From positions 350,487,111 through 350,551,110 of the forward strand of contig CM068367.1 of the NCBI GenBank assembly GCA_034769895.1: a DNA stretch of 64,000 bases. The letters are read 5' to 3'. The position numbers were made by a program, and so were the translations under genes. Below the pieces are notes generated by a model. It made no database searches and was not told the origin of the DNA. It saw nothing but the letters and a program-made list of their open reading frames with translations. Shown here one piece after another: positions 58,950 to 64,000 of the stretch. Each line of letters opens with the position of its first letter. The stretch's first letter is position 1. The stretch is from Magicicada septendecula (lineage: Eukaryota; Arthropoda; Insecta; Hemiptera; Cicadidae).

Positions 58950-60250
58950 CTTTTTTATACCAACTTTTGATGTTGCCTTATTTCAAATTGTTAAATGTGG
59001 TAGACATTCTAGATAAGTAGATTCCACATAGATAGGTAGAGGTCAACACATCTCTATCAGTTCTGATGTAGAGTCAAGACCTTCTGGTGTTGTAGACGCT
59101 GGTTGTAACTTACGTGGCCATAACTTATTCCAGGCAGATTTTAGAATGTTTTACCTAATACTGTGCCACACATCAGCTGCATTATATATTGTACCCTTTA
59201 TAGTGTATGTCTTTCAAAATTGTTCAATGTCCACAATGTTTTCACAAAAGGCCAAATTTTGTAAAAAACACTTTCTGTACCATCTACTTAAAATATTCAA
59301 TGACAGCTTGGTCCACTGGATAATGAAAACTTGTATTAGCAGGAAGAAACATATATCAGATATATTCTGAATCAGATGAACAGTCTTCTAAGTCATCAAG
59401 AGAATGGGTGCAACCATTATCCAAAACTAATAGTGTCTTTCCTAGCACACGTTGTTTCTTAAGTAAGACAGTGCCCAAGGACAAAATTCATCTTTCAGCC
59501 ATTGCTGAATTTTGTTGTTGTTGTTCATACATATGTTATTTTAGGCATAATATTTTACGGGCAGTAAATTACAAGTGACATTGTTAAAAGAGCTTGCTCC
59601 ACCTTGCCAATGACAGCTAACAGCATTTTATGGTTCCCACTACCACTGGAACAAATAAGAACTGTAATACGTTTGCTCTTTCCTCACCTTACATCCAGGA
59701 GCTGAAGATTCTCAGTCATATTCAAGTGTTTTTTTGTGGGAGAGCTTTACAGTATAATCCCATCTCATTATAATTATACAACTGGTATGCGGATAAACCC
59801 ATCTGATTAGTATGAGCATTTAGTTTTTCCCAATATTGTGACACTATTTCACTGAGCTTCTCCCATTCAATTTGTAATTGTCTAAACATGCCTTTAGCCT
59901 AAGGAGCCAACCCTGACCTACTTTAATATTTGGGTCACTATTAAGTTATTGATTGATCTGAACTGCTTTTTCAGTGATACAGCTTTTTCTATTCTTAATA
60001 GAATTTTTCAAGAACACTGCTTTGTGAACCATGTGAACATAATTCATCCAATTTGTCTAAAGTCTGTTGTTAATTTTTTTCCTTTTCAACATATTCTCTT
60101 CTGCAGCTTTGGTTTTGCACATAAACTCTTCAATTCAAAATCCCCATTCTCTTTGACGTCACTTGTTATGATCTGTGAAACATCATAAATTCTCCACAAA
60201 CCCTTTGTGTCTGACAGTTAAGTCATGATTCGCCTTTCCAAAGATGCTTG
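58950..60250 (-). pseudogene. Heavily decayed Tigger/jerky-like (pogo) transposase
   Basis: The minus-strand readings, in broken frames, follow the family order. Near 59700-59620: KRITVLICSSGSGNHKMLLA, VIGK (family form RVTVLLCANATGSHKLPLLVIGK). Near 59520-59440: SNGWKMNFVLGHCL, then RTLLVLDNGCTHSLDDLEDC. Near 59380-59300: YMFLPANTSFHYPVDQAVIE, YFK (family form LPPNVTSLIQPMDQGVIE). LPDVTCELLNDDEIVIFVYK lies near 58950-58890. This is a DDE superfamily transposase of the CENP-B/jerky kind. Many stops and shifts make it an old fossil. Inverted repeats were not located, so the element ends are unknown. Confidence 0.72.
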
Positions 60251-62603
60251 AGAATTTCGTATATTTTTTTTTTTATAATCCTGACTTTTGTAGTGATTAA
60301 ATTTAGTAGACATGAAATGACAGTGAGGTTTAGGAATTTATGAAAACTGACCAGCAATGTACACAATATAGAACATTGTTACATATTAGTGCAAGACTTC
60401 AGTAAGAATGAATCCTCGGAAACATTATGCTCTGTACTAAAGTACAAAATACCCAACTCTGAATAAAGTGTCCGTTATTAGAACTCCGGCGGTGTGTATG
60501 TGCTACTACCACAGCAGAAACAGTAATATTTGGAAGGCTCTGATGTAATAATGGGCCCTCACAAGTATAGCACTGGCTTAATCCATCAATCAGATTGCTT
60601 TTAAAAATGACAAAAACACATTAAGTCCACAAGGACTCTGTATTGACAAACTCCTTTAGAAAATGCATATTGACTGTAAAGCAGTTTTGATGTCTAAACA
60701 CTTTTAAGTGTCTACAACTGTGTATATTTAAGAGACACAGAGAAACATAACAAAATTGCAACTACAAGGGCGAGGTTTATTACTCATTTGAGACTGACAA
60801 GATTTCTTTTGTATGCCGATGCTGAATTTAGCACTGTTTGGCTAAGATAACAATACTCACAGTTAATGAAGAAAAAGACAAGAAAAAATAGTCTGAGTTG
60901 GTGATAAAATACAGAGGTAGGTGAATTAGTGAAGTTCTTCTGTACTTCTTTGAGTACACCAAAGAGATAAAAGTCATATCAAATTTGGATTGTATGCTTG
61001 TGTGAAAGCACTTTCCATCCTGTTTCCATCAGTGACAGCTTGTGAGTAGTGAAATGGGTGGACACGCAGTGAGCCAGATCTGTGATTATCAGTAGGCCTA
61101 TGACATAAAAACACACGTCTTACCTTGATATTTCACTTTTTGTATAATAAGTCCATTCTTTTGTTTTTAGATTAATGATATTGTCTATCACTTTTGTGTT
61201 AAAATGTGGAATTTCATGTATCTTTTTTTTATATATACAGCATAGCCAGTATTTCAGCCTCTCAGTGCCTATAGAATTTCTTAAAAATGCTTTCTTTTCA
61301 TTGTAGAAAACCACCTTTCACTTTCAACTGTTGTCATTAGTATAGTAACAATAATCTTAACAGTTTCACATTCTGAGAAAGTACAAAATGCATTACTGTA
61401 AGAAAAAACAACAATGATATACCAGAAATGATACATAATCTTCATGAGCGTATAAGATTTCCAGATTGATTCTTGCTTTCAGACCATTTATTTTCAGGAA
61501 AAATTAAACTGTAGTTGGAAAATCATTTTCTGCTAACCCAATATGGTACATGGGAGCTTTTCAATTAAAAACAAGTTTCAAGCACATAGATGATCAAAAA
61601 ATTGAAACCTTTCAGTAATACTATTCACAGTCACATAACATACTTCTTGTGTGGCCATATGGTTTAGGCTGCGGCTCCACGAGCTGTAAATTACAGCGCA
61701 TATAAGCGATATTTTACAGCTAGATTTTGCTGTTTTAAAAAGAGGTGGCTCCACATGCTGTATTATTATAGTGCTTAGAAGTGGCAATTTGCTACCATTC
61801 CAAGAACCAAACACTGGTCCCCTCCTTTTTGGTTACACATAATGGATGCGTCGTCATAAGTTTGGCGAATTAGTAGACATGTCCACTCCTATTTATTACA
61901 ACTGTCAAGGATTCATACAGCTATTTCTAAAATTATCAAGGATAACTTTGAGTACTTTCATCAAAGGCACTTCAGAGAAACTGAAAACCTTTCAATTATT
62001 CTATCTCCAGTGAGATATCACACAATTAGTGCATATTGTTTTGCACAAACTGTTAGTTGCTTCATCAGCCTGAAGATATATGAAGTCTAAAACAGAAATT
62101 TCAGTCACAATATTCTGCCAAAATGACATCTAAAAGTTCATTTTGAGTAGTCTTTGAAGTTCCTTTGGACACTGTTAAATTGTCTAAACGTTCTTTGAGA
62201 AATTGTCAAGTGCTGTAGTATTAGTCCTTTAAAAATACCTGGGTTATCTGTTCCTTGTTTTCACTATGGCCGTGTAAAGCTAATTAAAATCCCCACAGAA
62301 TTTAATCACATCAGTAATGTGAGACTAGACAAGATTACCATTCTTGTCTACAAGTTCATCATGTTTACAAACAGAAACTCTATAATTATCAATGAGCTAA
62401 ACCCTAATATTTACAATTTCATTAATGTAAACCCTATTTCATTTATTTAAAACCCTATATGACACTTCATTAATGAATGTTTCTTCCAGTTAAATAATAG
62501 AAATCTGAAAGGGGTTTACTTTTTACAATTCTATATTTCTTGTTTAACATTCAATTATACTCTAAAAGTATGATGTCCAATAGTCACAACAGTATTAAAA
62601 TAC
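60251..62603. other. Gene-free stretch
   Basis: No coding exon or element end was supported. At 61670-61790 two copies of GGCTCCAC followed by GCTGTA occur about 77 bp apart beside the small palindrome GCTGTAAATTACAGC, perhaps an eroded MITE end. Confidence 0.45.
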
Positions 62604-62630
62604 AAAAAAAAAAAAAAAAAAAAAAAAAAC
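62604..62630 (+). repeat. Poly(A) run of 27
   Basis: An uninterrupted A27. It could be the tail of a retroposed copy in + orientation, but nothing recognisable precedes it. Confidence 0.9.
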
Positions 62631-64000
62631 AGATCCACTGCATAATTTTATTGGCTTTACATGGTGTGTGTGTTTATAGGCAAAATTATTATATGTTGCA
62701 ATATTAAGATAGCGACAATGACATACCACATAGGAGGTCTAATGTAATCTTTCAAACATCACAGGTAGTTTTTATCCTTCCACTATAGTGCCACTGATGT
62801 TGACTCAGGTATTTCAATTTTAGCATGGAGACTCTCAATGGAGTATCAGAGTCAATAATTATGCACACTTCTATATTTCACAACACTGAACAACTATTTT
62901 AAGAAAAAATTAAGTTACAAAACAAGGATTTATCACTCAACCTCAACGATGCTGCACAGTAATTGAACCAATAATAACAGTTAAGTTCAATTATAAGTTT
63001 TTAAATAAAATTAAAAAAATTACACATAAAATTCCGTACACGCCATTACAACATTCATATGGTATCTTGACACTAAATAATTAAATTATGATGTAGACAG
63101 ATTTTGATTTTTCTTTAACAAAAATTGTCAAAATTTTGTTCATAACATAATTATATCGTGCTGCAAGGCTTTTGCTATCAAAAGCTCAACTTCATCAATT
63201 CATCACTTCAGTTTGATCAAAACTGTGTTCATATTTTAGCCACCATACGTTCACATTTTGTATTACTGTGAGGAATATTTAGAATCCCCAACATCACAAA
63301 CAACATATTTTTATATTTCACTTTACCAACTTTGTATTCATCATTTTGCTAACTAAACCCCATTGTGTACCAATCCTTTCATTGATGAATGCTGTAGATA
63401 TCTCTTACAGCTGTAGATTGTTGAATTTAGATTGAAATGTATCAATTGTTGTTTGCTTACCTCAATGAAAAAAAAAACTGAATTTTTTTAGTAAAAATCT
63501 GACACTTTCAAATGATGATTCTTTAACTTATGACAACCGAGCAACTCTGGCAAGCAGCAAAATGACATTGTTAATAACTGAACAATGTCCCTGATAAAAT
63601 GTTTACATCCTGAACATGAGCACAACCTGATGAAATATTTATTAACTGAATGATAAAAAATATTTTTTTCTTCATCACTAGGTTATTTCAGTGCTAAGAT
63701 GGTTTTGGTACCTATTACCAAATCACTATTATGGTTTTCTCTTGAATGGCAATCAACATTAAATACAGATGTTACTGACAAGAGTATACAAGGTTTTATG
63801 AACTTAGAAAGCAAATTCTTAAACAGAATTGAGTGAAGTAAGTGGAATTTGTCATCCTACAGATTGTAAGGTTTTAAAACATGATTTTAGAGATTTTAAA
63901 ACATGCAAAATGAATTATCTAACTTCGAGACAGAAACATGAATGCCTTTTTTCATGTGACAAATTCAAATTATTACTCAGAGGAATATTTTTAATGGTCC
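62631..64000. other. Gene-free AT-rich end of window
   Basis: No feature supported. Confidence 0.5.

Noticed and set aside
61660-61800. MITE with GGCTCCAC ends
   Set aside because: Two similar blocks are present, but no clear inverted ends or target duplication were found.

Overview
The window looks like a piece of a large, AT-rich, repeat-laden insect genome, probably a hemimetabolous insect such as a cockroach, termite or stick insect. That placement is an inference from the transposon families, the long introns and the low gene density; no sequence here fixes the species. Almost everything recognisable is mobile DNA. Only one plausible host gene was found, on the + strand: a three-exon gene (exons 30391-30472, 39334-39465, 39546-39667) for a 111-residue secreted cysteine-rich protein. 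Its second and third exons each encode one copy of the same cysteine pattern, C-x(2 or 4)-C-x7-C-x8-CCC. Its 8.9 kb first intron appears to use a GC donor and has taken in a whole hAT transposon.

Layout. 1-7.6 kb: a LINE remnant, a duplicated module holding a 206-bp AC microsatellite, a complete but decayed hAT element (3494-6341) with a perfect 8-bp target-site duplication and a strong internal hairpin, and a second LINE tail ending in a GAA tract. 7.7-24.5 kb: a 114-bp satellite array split by a Ty3/Gypsy-type LTR element (7772-22427, minus sense). That element was itself entered by a related, younger element in the opposite orientation (10261-17233). 25.3-28.8 kb: a non-autonomous hAT element inserted in a Helitron-like helicase remnant, then a tandem repeat ending in a Helitron-like 3' terminus. 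29.7-40 kb: a hAT MITE just upstream of the host gene, then the gene, with a 46-bp minisatellite and a hAT element (34584-38026) in intron 1. The transposase of that hAT is broken by a single visible frameshift.

40-47 kb: a perfect 44-nt palindrome, then a LINE interrupted by a 5.2-kb hAT element with a perfect 8-bp duplication. The transposase gene of this hAT is spliced, and its intron holds a further MITE, so three levels of insertion are readable. 47.3-53.4 kb: a decayed Gypsy-type LTR element with a coiled-coil gag and a clear tRNA primer site. 55.6-57.5 kb: a TTAA-type MITE 75 bp from a full-length mariner. 59-60.3 kb: a heavily decayed Tigger/jerky-like transposase. From 60.3 kb to the end nothing coding could be supported.

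The elements do not form a pathway; their order of insertion is the main story. The host gene is the best candidate for undescribed biology.
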